In this document: piece by piece, positions 49,901 to 59,511 of the stretch | Layout: each line of letters starts with the position of its first letter | How positions within the stretch are numbered: the first letter of the stretch is position 1 | From: Anaeramoeba flamelloides | Taxonomy: Eukaryota; Metamonada; Anaeramoebidae | Direction of reading: 5' to 3' | NCBI GenBank assembly: GCA_027625915.1 | Contig: JANTQA010000048.1 | Coordinates: 682,001-746,000 of the forward strand | Length of the DNA: 64,000 nucleotides | Notes under the pieces: model-generated | What the model was told of the DNA's origin: nothing | Databases searched by the model: none | Seen by the model: only the letters and a program-made list of their open reading frames with translations | Translations under genes and position numbers: made by a program

Positions 49901-52900
49901 AAAATGAATTTATTCAATAACTGTAACAATTCTTTAAGAAAATTGTTGTTTATTTTCCCATTTTTGGTAAAGTTATCGATTAAATCAAAAATTTTGTATT
50001 CAAATTTTCACAGGTGTTATAAATAAGTCGTTTGGGTGCAAATACTTTTCAAAGAAATCGCCATTTTTTTTAATAGATTTCCGTTTCTGACCATTGTAAA
50101 AATTAGTAGATATTATTTTTGATTTTTGAAAAATTATCTTTGTATCAAGCCTTGAAGAAATAAAGTACTGATAACCCCTAATTTTTTTTTTTTTGTTATT
50201 AATTCGGTGAAAACTTTTTATTAATAATTTTTTTATTTTCTCGTAAAATTGCTTGTATTTTTTATAAAATTTTAGAACTATCAGATTACACAAACAAATA
50301 AGGAGGAAAAAAAAAAAATTTTTTTTCTTTAATTATAAAATAGTAGCAAAAATTAATATTTTCCAAATATTCTTCTTTTTATTTTTCAGTGGTCAATAAA
50401 GGTATCTTGATTTGAAAATATTCAAACTTATGTGATAGAAAATTTTAAACTCTTCTAACTAACTTTGTTTGTAGATAAAAATAAGAGCTACCAAAAGTCA
50501 AAAAAAAAAAAAAAAAAAGGGAAATTTCAGAAAAGTTTTCAATTAAATCTCATATTTGAATTTATAAATTTTGGGGTTTTTATTTTAGGTTAATTTGCTT
50601 CTTTGAATCAATTTTGACTACTGTGTTTGGATCCACCCTTAACCTCGATGAATATTGAGATATTTCGAATGATATATGAAATCTAATAGAAATATATAAA
50701 ACTTAGCACACTATAAGGAAAATAGATCTCCAATCGAAATGGTTAAAGATCATATAGTCACACAAATCCGTCTCAATTCCAAAAAGTCTAAACTTTTTTG
50801 TTATCTATATTTAACTTCAAAATTCTTTTTTCTTATTTTTTAATTTTTTTTCAATTTTTATCTCTTTATTCATTATTTTAGAAAATCAAATTCTGTTTAA
50901 AATGTATACTCTATCACTATTTGTTCGCTCTTTGGATCGGAAGTTATATATTTAGTCATTTCAAAATTCTCTCTTTAACAGAGAAAGTGTTTTTTTTTTT
51001 TTGAACACAATAAATTCAATAAATAAATCCAGAAATATTTGAGAATTTTTTTTCTTGTTTTGTCATCTTAGTTTCAAATGAGTTTGAATCCATTTTTTTT
51101 ATCATCTGTTTAAAAATATTAAAGCTTTGACACTCTTTTTGGATCAAATTAATATTGTTCCTAAATTCCCAGTTTAGTAACCCCTTATGCTAAGTGATTA
51201 GTATCACCATAGATTCGTCTATAATTAAAATATGTTGCAAGTGGGGAGTAAATAATAATAGTACCACACGTTCTCAAATAGCTCTAAAAAATCTATTCGA
51301 AAAATTATTACACCATAAACTATTATATTTTGTACTAATGATCACTATTAAAAATTTTCATTTTGTAAATTTTTTTTTTCAATTCCTTTCCCAAATCTGA
51401 AAATAGAAACCAAAATAATAGTATCTCAGTATTTAATAATCCAGATTTAGAACTTTCAATAGTAACTATTTTTTTAATTTTTTAATTTCACAGATTAACT
51501 CAATAATCATCAACATAAAAGCACAAAGACTGATTAGTTTTGTTTGCTTTTGATAAAGCTACTTGTAGCATCAATATATTTTCATGTTTGAGAAATAATT
51601 TGCAAAAACATTTATTCATTAATTATTAAATTTTTTAAAAAAACGAATTTTTTAATAACGAATCTACATTTCATGACAAATTTAAGATAGATATTTTATG
51701 ACTTTGTCGTCTGAATATTGATAATTCAGCCTTTAAATTTATGGCGAAATAAAGATTATTTTTCTGAAATTCTCGGTTTTTTTACTAGAACAAGGATCTC
51801 GTTTTTAATTGCTTACATTAACTTTTTTTTACTATTTCACTAATCGATTTTTTAGAGAATTTGAAACATTTAGCACTAATCTGATTTACAATCAATAAAC
51901 GCATATTAATTTGATACTTCTCTTTGGTCGATGCTAATCCCTTAAGGGACTAGTCTCTATTAAATTTTTTTACCTAAATTTAATAGAGATTGAGAAAATT
52001 TTTAACCAATTACTTAGATTTGAAAACCCTTTTTGTTTTCAATATTAAACTTATTTCTAGATAAGGAATTCTTATTTTGAAATTGTTCAAAAAAAAATAA
52101 TAGAGACTAGCCCTTAAGATTAAAATTCAAAAAATAAATTTGTTGGAAGTCGAAGGATCTCTGAATAATTTCTGATTTGCGAGAAAAACAAAAGATCGAC
52201 AAAAGCAAGATAAAAAATTGATTGTACAAAGGAATTTTTCAACTGTCTCTCTTTCTCTGAAACCAAAAACCAAAGTAACAAACATTGTTTCTGTTTTATT
52301 GACCTAACTGCAAGTTACTAAATAAGAGAAATCCATTATTTCTTTTTTTCGAAGGCACAAAACAGAAATAAAAAAAGAATTAGAAATTTTTTCCAAATGT
52401 TTTTTTTTAATCAATATCTTTTTGAAAAAACCGTGATCAAAAAAATTCAATGGGTAAAAAGATTAAACACTACAATTCAACAAAACACTCAAAGACAAAA
52501 TAAATTCTTTTTTAGCTGTTTCAAAAAGTTAATTATAACTGTGATTTGAATAAGAAATTGTGAAAATTTTTCCCTTCCTTTTGCTTTTTTTTCTTTTTTT
52601 CAATGAAAATTTTACAATTTTCAAAGAAATAAATTGGAATTTGGGATCTTTGTTTATTTTTTGGTATCCTTAGTATTCAACATTTTGGGATACCAAAACC
52701 CACAATTACAGTTAGACTCTGAAGAATTGTAAAACAAAAATGAGAAGAAAATTATTTCCCTTTAAATTTCAAATACCAGCAAAAAATAACACAAAAAACA
52801 CCAAATTTTTTTGCTTTTAGAGTGAGACAAGGGTGTTAAAAATAAAGAGAAAGAGTCTTTTGATGGTTGTCTTTTTTGGTGGGTTTCTGAATTCGATGTA

Positions 52901-53402
52901 AAAAAGAAAACTATCAAATTCTTTTCACCTGAAAGTTTTTGTTTTCTTTACTTTTAAAAATTAAATAAAATTTTTTGAAAGTGGAAAATTCAAATAAAAC
53001 AAAAAGTTTGTCTTAAATACAAAAAGAATTACCAAGTAAAAGTTATTTGTGGTAACGAACGTGAGTTAGTAACCTTTATTAGTGTGTGGTGATTTGACTT
53101 TGAAAATACATGATCCTTGGTAGTTAAAGTTTTGTTTCAAAAGAAAAAAAAACAAAGAAATTGTAGTTTTTTGGTATTCTTAAATAGATTTCTTACTTCT
53201 TGGACGGTCGGCTTTCAGGTCTTCAATCCCTTCAGTTAAAGAGTACATTATTCCCCAAACTGGTTTTGGTTTGCGTGCTTTATTCTATTTTATTTTAAGG
53301 TATATGCCATAATCCTTGTTGTTGAAGTTAGAAGAAAAGAGAATTTCAAAGAATAAAGAATTGCACTTATTTTACCTTTTTTTTGGTTTGTAAATTGTTC
53401 AT
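41216..53402 (-). CDS. FHA-domain protein with degenerate Chk2/Rad53-like kinase domain, eight exons
   Basis: Exons in transcript order: 53376-53402, 53197-53284, 49616-49791, 47452-47539, 47109-47148, 45274-45849, 45086-45110, 41216-41452. All junctions have GT...AG and every phase fits, giving 1257 nt and 418 residues. Residues about 16-115 form an FHA domain: RIGR (Arg43), ISKNH (Ser57, His60), STNGVWVNGK (88-97), LSHCDEITLVEP. FHA domains bind phosphothreonine peptides and these residues are intact. The kinase-like domain (about 132-400) has GGYGQVYLG (141-149), but the beta3 lysine is absent (VQAF at 160-163 in place of VAxK), HRD is HRN (259-261) and DFG is replaced by SNRG (281-284); APE (306-308) and DLWSAGVILYML remain. 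The layout is that of Chk2/Rad53/Dun1 checkpoint kinases, here probably catalytically inactive, acting as a phosphothreonine-reading scaffold. The first exon is least certain. Confidence 0.85.
41453..45085. other. 3.6-kb intron of the FHA gene
   Basis: Repeat-rich intron. It contains (TA)n at 41780-41807 and a plus-strand open stretch at 42251-42484. No inserted gene is recognised. Confidence 0.6.
46101..46246. repeat. Two family H hairpins side by side
   Basis: 46101-46169 (GTTTTCCAGAATTTAAAAGA to TATTCTGGAAAAC) and 46180-46246 (TTTTCAATAATTCAAAAAAA to AATTATGGAAAA) are separated by about 10 bp. Both are full-length palindromes with CCAGA/TCTGG-type ends, in intron 5 of the FHA gene. Confidence 0.65.
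46338..46539 (-). pseudogene. Ankyrin-like coding fragment inside an intron of the FHA gene
   Basis: An open stretch of about 65 codons on the minus strand, bounded by stops, reads ...RTNWIKKLIQINKNN, IFDIIGNKDSLFILSLV, NYDSLLKFLNKNLDVRAV. The spacing SLFILSLV-(x)n-LLKFLNKNLDVRAV resembles an ankyrin repeat (LHxAV...LLKLLLxxGADVNxx). GCT|GTAAGA near its end could be a donor. It may be a gene relic, or an exon of a nested or alternative transcript; it does not fit the phase of the FHA coding exons. Confidence 0.35.
46907..46937. repeat. (TA)n microsatellite
   Basis: About 15 TA units, directly visible, in intron 5 of the FHA gene. Confidence 0.9.
47224..47250. repeat. (AAT)n microsatellite
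   Basis: Nine AAT units, directly visible, shortly downstream of the G-rich GGGGGG spot at 47210, in intron 3 between exons 4 and 5 of the FHA gene. Confidence 0.85.
48881..49448 (+). mobile_element. F2 terminal-inverted-repeat element
   Basis: 568 bp flanked by TA (48879-48880, 49449-49450), with 28-bp inverted ends of AACTATTTTTCAAAAATTTT and GTGAGTCACAATTTTTG type. It lies in an intron of the FHA gene, opposite in orientation to the gene. The apparent 116-codon frame at 48776-49126 is element sequence. Confidence 0.8.
49990..50200 (-). pseudogene. Coding-like stretch in intron 2 of the FHA gene
   Basis: The minus strand reads GYQYFISSRLDTKIIF... to KKNGDFFEKYLHPNDLFIT before a stop at 50000. 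The mix of D, G, H, P and N is more protein-like than the flanks. It does not fit the FHA gene's exon phases and has no recognised family. Confidence 0.2.
51194..51941 (+). mobile_element. F4 TTAA element
   Basis: 748 bp. The left end GTGATTAGTATCACCA follows CTAA (decayed TTAA); the right end GATGCTAATCCC precedes TTAA at 51942-51945. Internal blocks align along the full length with 30762-31507. It lies in intron 2 of the FHA gene. Confidence 0.75.
51946..52113. mobile_element. Small TTAA element with GGGACTAGT ends (F3-type ends)
   Basis: 168 bp between TTAA at 51942-51945 and TTAA at 52114-52117. The ends GGGACTAGTCTCTATTA and TAATAGAGACTAGCCC differ by one base. It abuts the F4 copy directly, so the two share one TTAA. 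It is a miniature relative of F3 by its first nine bases. Confidence 0.75.
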
Positions 53403-53730
53403 AACCTGATAAACAAAAATGTTCAATTTAAAAAAAAATAAAATATTAAATTATTTTATTGTTAGTTATAAATAAAGTTAATGGAAGGGTATTGAAAAAA
53501 AGGTACCTTCTTTTTATTTTAGGGCAAGGTTGAAAATCTTTTCAATCTAAAACCATAATTATTTTTTTTTTAAAATAAAAAGTTATTATTTGGAGAATAA
53601 GAATTATAATCTTGTTTATTTGAGCAGCGGTACTGGAAACTGTTCGTCAGGGAATTAATTTCCGATTTATCTAAAAAAGTATAAATTTAAAAAGTTAAAA
53701 ATAATTTTAAATAATATCGATTTTGTTTAA

Positions 53731-54209
53731 GGTTTACAATCCCTGAAACTGGAAAAAAGATTATCTTGTATTGGGTGTGTCAACTTGTTATTTTGGTTCT
53801 TAGCTGATCGATCCACAACTAAGTTTGGATCGTATAGGTGGTTGAAAAAGGCTATTTTTGTCAATTGAGTTTTTTGTTTTCTATGTTGAAATTTTTATTT
53901 TCACTTTGTATTATTTGATGCTTGTAAAAAAATTTTTTTTTATTTACTCCTAACTTTCTAAAAGGAAAATGATAATTTCAATTGACAACCCAAAAATTAA
54001 CACTTTCAATTCAATACCTTCCAATTAATTAATCTTAGACTCCTCAATTCGGATTTCGGAAAAAAAAAAAATAAAATCACAAAAATAGCCTTTTTCAACC
54101 ACCTATACGATCCAAACTTAGTTGTGGATCGATCAGCTAAGAACCAAAATAACAAGTTGACACACCCAATACAAGATAATCTTTTTTCCAGTTTCAGGGA
54201 TTGTAAACC
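53731..54209. mobile_element. TTAA-flanked foldback element with perfect 131-bp arms
   Basis: 53727-53861 and 54079-54213 are exact reverse complements over 135 bp, and the outermost four bases of this match are TTAA on both sides. The element proper starts GGTTTACAATCCCTG and ends CAGGGATTGTAAACC. The loop is 217 nt with no coding. Perfect arms in an otherwise eroded landscape imply recent origin. Confidence 0.85.
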
Positions 54210-54589
54210 TTAAGTCTCTTCAACGCGAAATAAAATAAAATGATACAAAAAATTTTAACATATCTAAAATCAAAAGTAGGCCAAAAAAAAATCAGAATAT
54301 TGATATTTTTCAAAACAGAATATCAAACAAGAATAAGTTAACTAATAGAAAGGTTTTTATTAATAAAACTTTTGATCCAAATCAAAGAAAAAAAAATCAA
54401 AGGAAAAAAGAATAAATGTCTGATAATACCAAAATGATTAAATAAGCAAAACAAAAAAAGGTTTTGATAACTTTGTAGAGATTTGATCAAATAGTTGGGG
54501 GTACTATCAATAATATTATTTGATTATTTGGGATTAATGGAATCTACTTTAAGCTTGCAATTTGCGAAAAAAAGATGCTTTCAATTTTG

Positions 54590-54920
54590 AATTGGATCCC
54601 TGTAAGAAAATAAAAAGTAAAATCAATTAAAAGAAGAAAGAAATTAACTTCAAAAATAATTCATTATTTTATATTATCAACCAAACTCAAGAAAAACAAT
54701 TTAAATCCCCTTTTATTTTCAAAATTGTTCAAAAGTGGTTTTGAAATCTTCAAAAAAATCGAATTTTTTGAATGAATTTATTTAATCATGGTTCAATCTA
54801 AAAAATTTCCTAAGTAAAAAGATAGTTGTTGGAAAAAATGTTATTGTGTGTGAATCATTATTTTGTCATTTATGTTTAATTTTTTCTTTTATTAATAGAT
54901 CTTATTTATCATTTTTTGTA
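54590..54920 (+). repeat. Dispersed repeat, second copy at about 63110-63430
   Basis: Shared blocks AAGTAAAATCAATTAAAAGA, AAAAACAATTTAAATC, AGATAGT and TGTTATTGTGnnnAAT occur in the same order and orientation. The second copy lies in an apparent intron of the plus-strand gene at the window end. Confidence 0.6.
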
Positions 54921-55007
54921 ATGTTTTCCAATTAAACACCGATTTGGTTTTTTATCTTTGCTTCTCTTTTTTTTACAGGGTGGCAGTGAAAGTTTCGATT
55001 TCAATTA

Positions 55008-55205
55008 CAGTCAGCTTTACATTTAAGGCACAAACTTTCAACGAAATTTAAGGCACAAAAAAATCTCAAATTAAAGCACAATTTTTTAGAATTTTAATTT
55101 TCACAAATTATTTTACTAGAATTTGAAATAATGTGACTTAATTTGAGATTTTTTTTGTGCCTTAAATTTCGTTGAAAGTTTGTGCCTTAAAAACGAAACT
55201 GACTG
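55008..55205. mobile_element. F1 palindromic element (TA-flanked)
   Basis: 198 bp, TA at 55006-55007 and 55206-55207. The left end has CAGTCAGCTTTACATTT, slightly diverged; the right end is standard. Confidence 0.82.
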
Positions 55206-55460
55206 TAACAAGTATATTTAAAAAATCACAACAAAACACAAATCGTGATAATTGTAGGAATTTTTTGAATTAATTTTTAATCTTGTTGATATATTTCAAA
55301 ATTTTTGTTGATTAAAAAATTGATCTTTTGTTTATATTCCTTGAAATAGGAAATAAGGTAATTTATCCATTTTATAAATACTAACTTTTCTATATATTTC
55401 CAAATTCACAGTATGTAAAAAGGAAAACAATATTCCATTTAAAAAAAAGTGTAGATATTA

Positions 55461-55655
55461 CAGTCAGTTTCAAATTACAACACAAACTTTCAACCTAATG
55501 GCAGGCACAAAAATAAAAAAAAATTAAGGCACAAAATTCAAATTCTAGTAAAATTATTTGTGAAAAAAAAAATTCAACTTTTATGCCTTAATTTGAAAAT
55601 ATTTTGTGCCTTAAATTTCGTTGAAAGTTTTTGCCTTCAGAGTGGAACTGGCTTT
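55461..55655. mobile_element. F1 palindromic element, degraded right end
   Basis: The left end CAGTCAGTTTCAAATTA follows TA (55459-55460). The right side keeps GCCTTAAATTTCGTTGAAAG but ends AACTGGCTTTT. The boundary is approximate. Confidence 0.72.
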
Positions 55656-55845
55656 TGATAAGATTTGCATTAATTCGTTTTTAACTCAAAATTGTTGAGT
55701 CTTTTTCACTTTTCAATCTACTCACAAGTAAATAGAATTTACTTTCGTTTTCTTGGCCGTTTAAAGGATAAAATATTTTTTTTCAAGAATTCTTTGATTT
55801 TTTCAAAGAAGTGCCAGAAATATCACACAAAAAATATTTTTATTA

Positions 55846-56041
55846 CAGTCAGTTCCACTTATAATGTACAAATTTTCAACGAAATTTAAGGCACAAAACA
55901 ATCTCAAATTAAAGTATAAACTTATAATTTTTATTTTTTACCATTTATTTTACTAGAATCCGATTTTTGTGTGTTAATTTGAGATTTTTGTTGTGCCTTA
56001 AATTTCGTTGAAAGTTTGTGCCTTATAAGTGGAACTGACTG
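55846..56041. mobile_element. F1 palindromic element (TA-flanked)
   Basis: 196 bp, TA at 55844-55845 and 56042-56043. It uses CAGTCAGTTCCACTTATAA at both ends, so the two arms share variants that other copies lack. Confidence 0.82.
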
Positions 56042-56252
56042 TAATAATTACAGATAAAGAATTTCCAAAGAGAGAAAGTAAAAAAAATTCTTATATTATT
56101 AATAGATGTTTTAATTGATATTGAACTAATAGCTTAAAAAAACATTTTAAATGATTTACGTTCATCTAAATTGGGTTATATGTACTGCGAAATCATAAGA
56201 CTGTTTATCTAGAAGTATTTATTTATTGATTTTGAACAAAAATTTCTCTTAA

Positions 56253-57476
56253 GTTACTAGTGTGTATTATTTTTTTTTTTTACCAAAGGTAATAGGGTAA
56301 TTATGTTAAGCACAATGGTATGATTAAATCCGATAACCAGCTCTATTTATCAACTTTAGAGAAATGAGTTATCATTTTTAAAAGAATTCATTTTTTAGCA
56401 ATTAATTTTCCGTAAAAAAAGTTTAATCATTTTTTGTTGAGTTTTTTAGAATTGAAAACAAAATGAAAAATTTCTAAAATATTATTTGGAGGATAACTTC
56501 AATTTTAGAAATTTATTCAAGTTTATAGTAACAAATAACTTTGTAATTTCATTCCCTTTTAAAAAATACAAGAAAAATAAATCATTTATTGAATTCTATA
56601 GGATCAAAAAAATTCTTCATTTAATTGATTTCAAAATATTTAAGAAAATTCCAAGAATTTGAAACTAAAAAGTAATATTCCGTTTCAATTACTAAGAGTT
56701 TAAGTACTGAACTGTTATTATTAATATTAGATATTTGAAAATATCAATTTTTTTATAGTGGTATAATTTATTTGAATTGGTTTTATTGTTTGAAAATCTC
56801 TAAAAAAAACTCAAATTTTTTATAAATTCTATTGATAAATGTAATATATGATGATTAATAACTCACAAAAAGAATTAATAGTGTATTATTAATAATTGAT
56901 TAGAAATAATTCAAATTAAAAGGTATTTCTTGAGATTATATGTTGAATTTTTCAGGTTTTTTAAAAAGGAATTTTAGGTGAATTTTTTAATTTGATTATT
57001 TAGTTGTTTTTTTCCATTTTTTGTGTTCAAAAAAATGGAAAAATTGATTTAGACTATTCTTTGAATAAATTTATTATATTTTTTTTTAAAGTTTAATATA
57101 ATTAAATTAATTGTTTGGAATTAAGATGATCAATTAAATTGAGTTATTTTTGAACATAGTGATTTTATTTTTCAAGTGTATTTGATTATACCCCATACAA
57201 AAATAATATAATTACTTTCTTTTTTCCAAGGATAATATTTTTTTTTTGTAATTTTCAAAAATAGTGGATTTCTACTTTTTCAAAAAGAAAAATATGGCAT
57301 AAACTTTGAAAAAAAATAATAATTTTTAACAAGTTTTTTTGAGGTAAGTACAATCTTATAGTAATCAAATTTTCCTCTTTTTTTTTTTTTTTTTTTTCAA
57401 TTTCGAGCGATAATAATGTTTTTTTTTTTGAATTTGTAATTGTATTTACTTAAATATTCTTATATTATTCAGTCCC
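56253..57476 (+). mobile_element. F3 TTAA element
   Basis: 1224 bp from GTTACTAGTG after TTAA (56249-56252) to CAGTCCC before TTCA (57477-57480). Internal blocks (TTATCAACTTTAGAGAAATGA, AAAATACAAGAAAAATAAAT, AATTAAAAGGTATTTCTT) match 27488-28700 in order. No coding. Confidence 0.7.
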
Positions 57477-57707
57477 TTCATATATTATTTCTATCCATTA
57501 ATTTATTTATATATTTTAAAAATGATTTTTAATTTGAGAAATATACTAAAAAATTTTCAAAAAAAGAGGATAAATTATTTTAAGGGTAACCTCATTATAG
57601 TTAAAAAAAAAAAAAAAGAAATTATAAAGTATTTTTTAGGGATAATGAATACAATTATAAACAAATCAATATCTGATATAAGATAATAAAAAAATCAACA
57701 AATAATA

Positions 57708-57904
57708 CAGTCAGTTTCACTTTTAAGGCACAAACTTTCAAGAAAATTTAAGGCACAATAAAAATCTCAAATTAAAGCACAAAATTCAAATTCTAGTAAA
57801 AATAAATTGTAAAAAAAAAAATTCCAAATTTTGTGCCTTAATTTGAGATTTTTTTGTGCCTTAAATTTCGTTGAAAGTTTGTGCCTTAAAAGTGAAACTG
57901 ACTG
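57708..57904. mobile_element. F1 palindromic element in a (TA)n run
   Basis: 197 bp with standard ends; TA at 57706-57707 and 57905-57906, the latter continuing as (TA)n to 57927. Insertion into, or expansion next to, a TA microsatellite. Confidence 0.85.
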
Positions 57905-57927
57905 TATATATATATATATATATATAA

Positions 57928-59511
57928 TAAGAATTTTGAAGCGAACTCAATTTCCAATATAAATAGATTTAAATTATAATTTTGAAAACAACTGTGTTAA
58001 TTTCAGAGTCTCTAACTTGGGTACTTTTTGAGATATAGATTTTTTTTAAATTCTATTTTTTTTTTTTTTTTATTTTTTATGCAAGTTATTTTTAATGAAA
58101 GAAATTTTAAAAATTATTAGTTCGTTATATATAATATGTAATAAAACATAGTCAATTTTAACAAAATTAAGTTAAAATGATTTTGTAATTAAAAAAATAA
58201 TTTATTTCAAATAAAAGAAATTTAAGTATTGGGAAAAAATTAGAAAAGATTATTATGTTTTTTGAAATTTTGAATTTTTGAAATTGAGGAACTTTAATTT
58301 TTTCTTGTTTTTTAGAATTTTTTTAATAAGAAGCTTTTATTATTTTTTTTGTTCCTTGAATTTTTGTAATTGGGGAAATTTGAAATTTTTTTTTGTTATT
58401 TCAATTTTTGTCATTGGTAGTAATATTAAACTTAGTTTTATATTACGATTTTCCAAATAGAAATGGTCATGAAGTGATATTTTTTAAATGTAAAAAATGT
58501 CCAACTATTTTATAACTGCATTCTAGACACTATAAAATTTTTTTAAATATGTTAAAAAATGATAACAATTTTTTTTTTTTTTTTTGAATTTTATCAATTT
58601 TCAAAGTTGGATTAATTATATCAATCTACCAGAAAAGAAAATTTTTTGAATTTTTCTGAAAAAAAAGTAAATAACAATCCAAAATTTCTGAACGTGGCTG
58701 AATAATATTATTATTAATATTTATTTAACAGGATTATTAAAATAATATTAATTATTATATAAAGTAATTAACACTGGATGTAAAATCAAGTTTTATTTAT
58801 TAAAATTTAACATTTCTCAATTTAAATTATTAACTATTTCCCATCAAAAATTCATGCACATCTAGTTTTCTCCTATATGCATAGTAATTATTAACAAAAA
58901 CCGAAATCTTTATTTTGTTCAAGTAATTATGAAAAGTAAAGACTTATTTAGATAAATATCTTGATTTTTTAAATAATTAAGTCAACAGAATTCCCGGCCA
59001 AAGAAAAACTACTTTTCACAATCTTGTAAAACCCTAACCTAACCTAGGACATAGCCAATGAAATTCTAAAACAAAAAACAACTAAAGAGATTTTAGTCTT
59101 TTATCATTTAAAACTAAAACAGAGAAAATTGATATTCTCATCATATATTTTGAAAAATAAACATAAGAAATAAAAGGGAGTGAACAGAGCCTGCGAAAAA
59201 TTGTAAAATGTGAAAAATTACTAATTTTTATGAATATTATGATTCGAGTAGAAATAAGAAAATGCTTTTTGTTATTTCTTCAAAATTACAATTGTGTAAT
59301 CGAGCATTTATAAATTAAATATTTCAATAATTATCATTTTTTTTTTTTTGTGATTTTTTTCCTAATTTTAAAAAACAACATTGAAAATTTCTTAAAAAAA
59401 ATTATTAAAATTTAATGTTATAATCAATCTCATGATAAAATATGAAAAAATGAGAGAATACGAAAAAAAAGAAGAAAAAAAAATTAATTTTGTAGACAAA
59501 AAATAAAAAAA
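57928..59511. other. AT-rich spacer downstream of the RGS gene
   Basis: No gene or element recognised. T-rich words at 58250-58430 resemble those at 15715-15870. A short CCCTAACCTAACC stretch lies at 59032-59044. Confidence 0.5.

Larger units (their letters stand above)
53403..55007. other. Spacer upstream of the FHA gene, with a large foldback
   Basis: Putative promoter of the FHA gene at 53403-53720, the TTAA foldback at 53731-54209, and a dispersed repeat (about 54590-54920) shared with 63110-63430. No gene seen. Confidence 0.5.

Noticed and set aside
59032-59044. Telomere-like CCCTAACCTAACC
   Set aside because: Only two to three imperfect units; too short to call an interstitial telomere.
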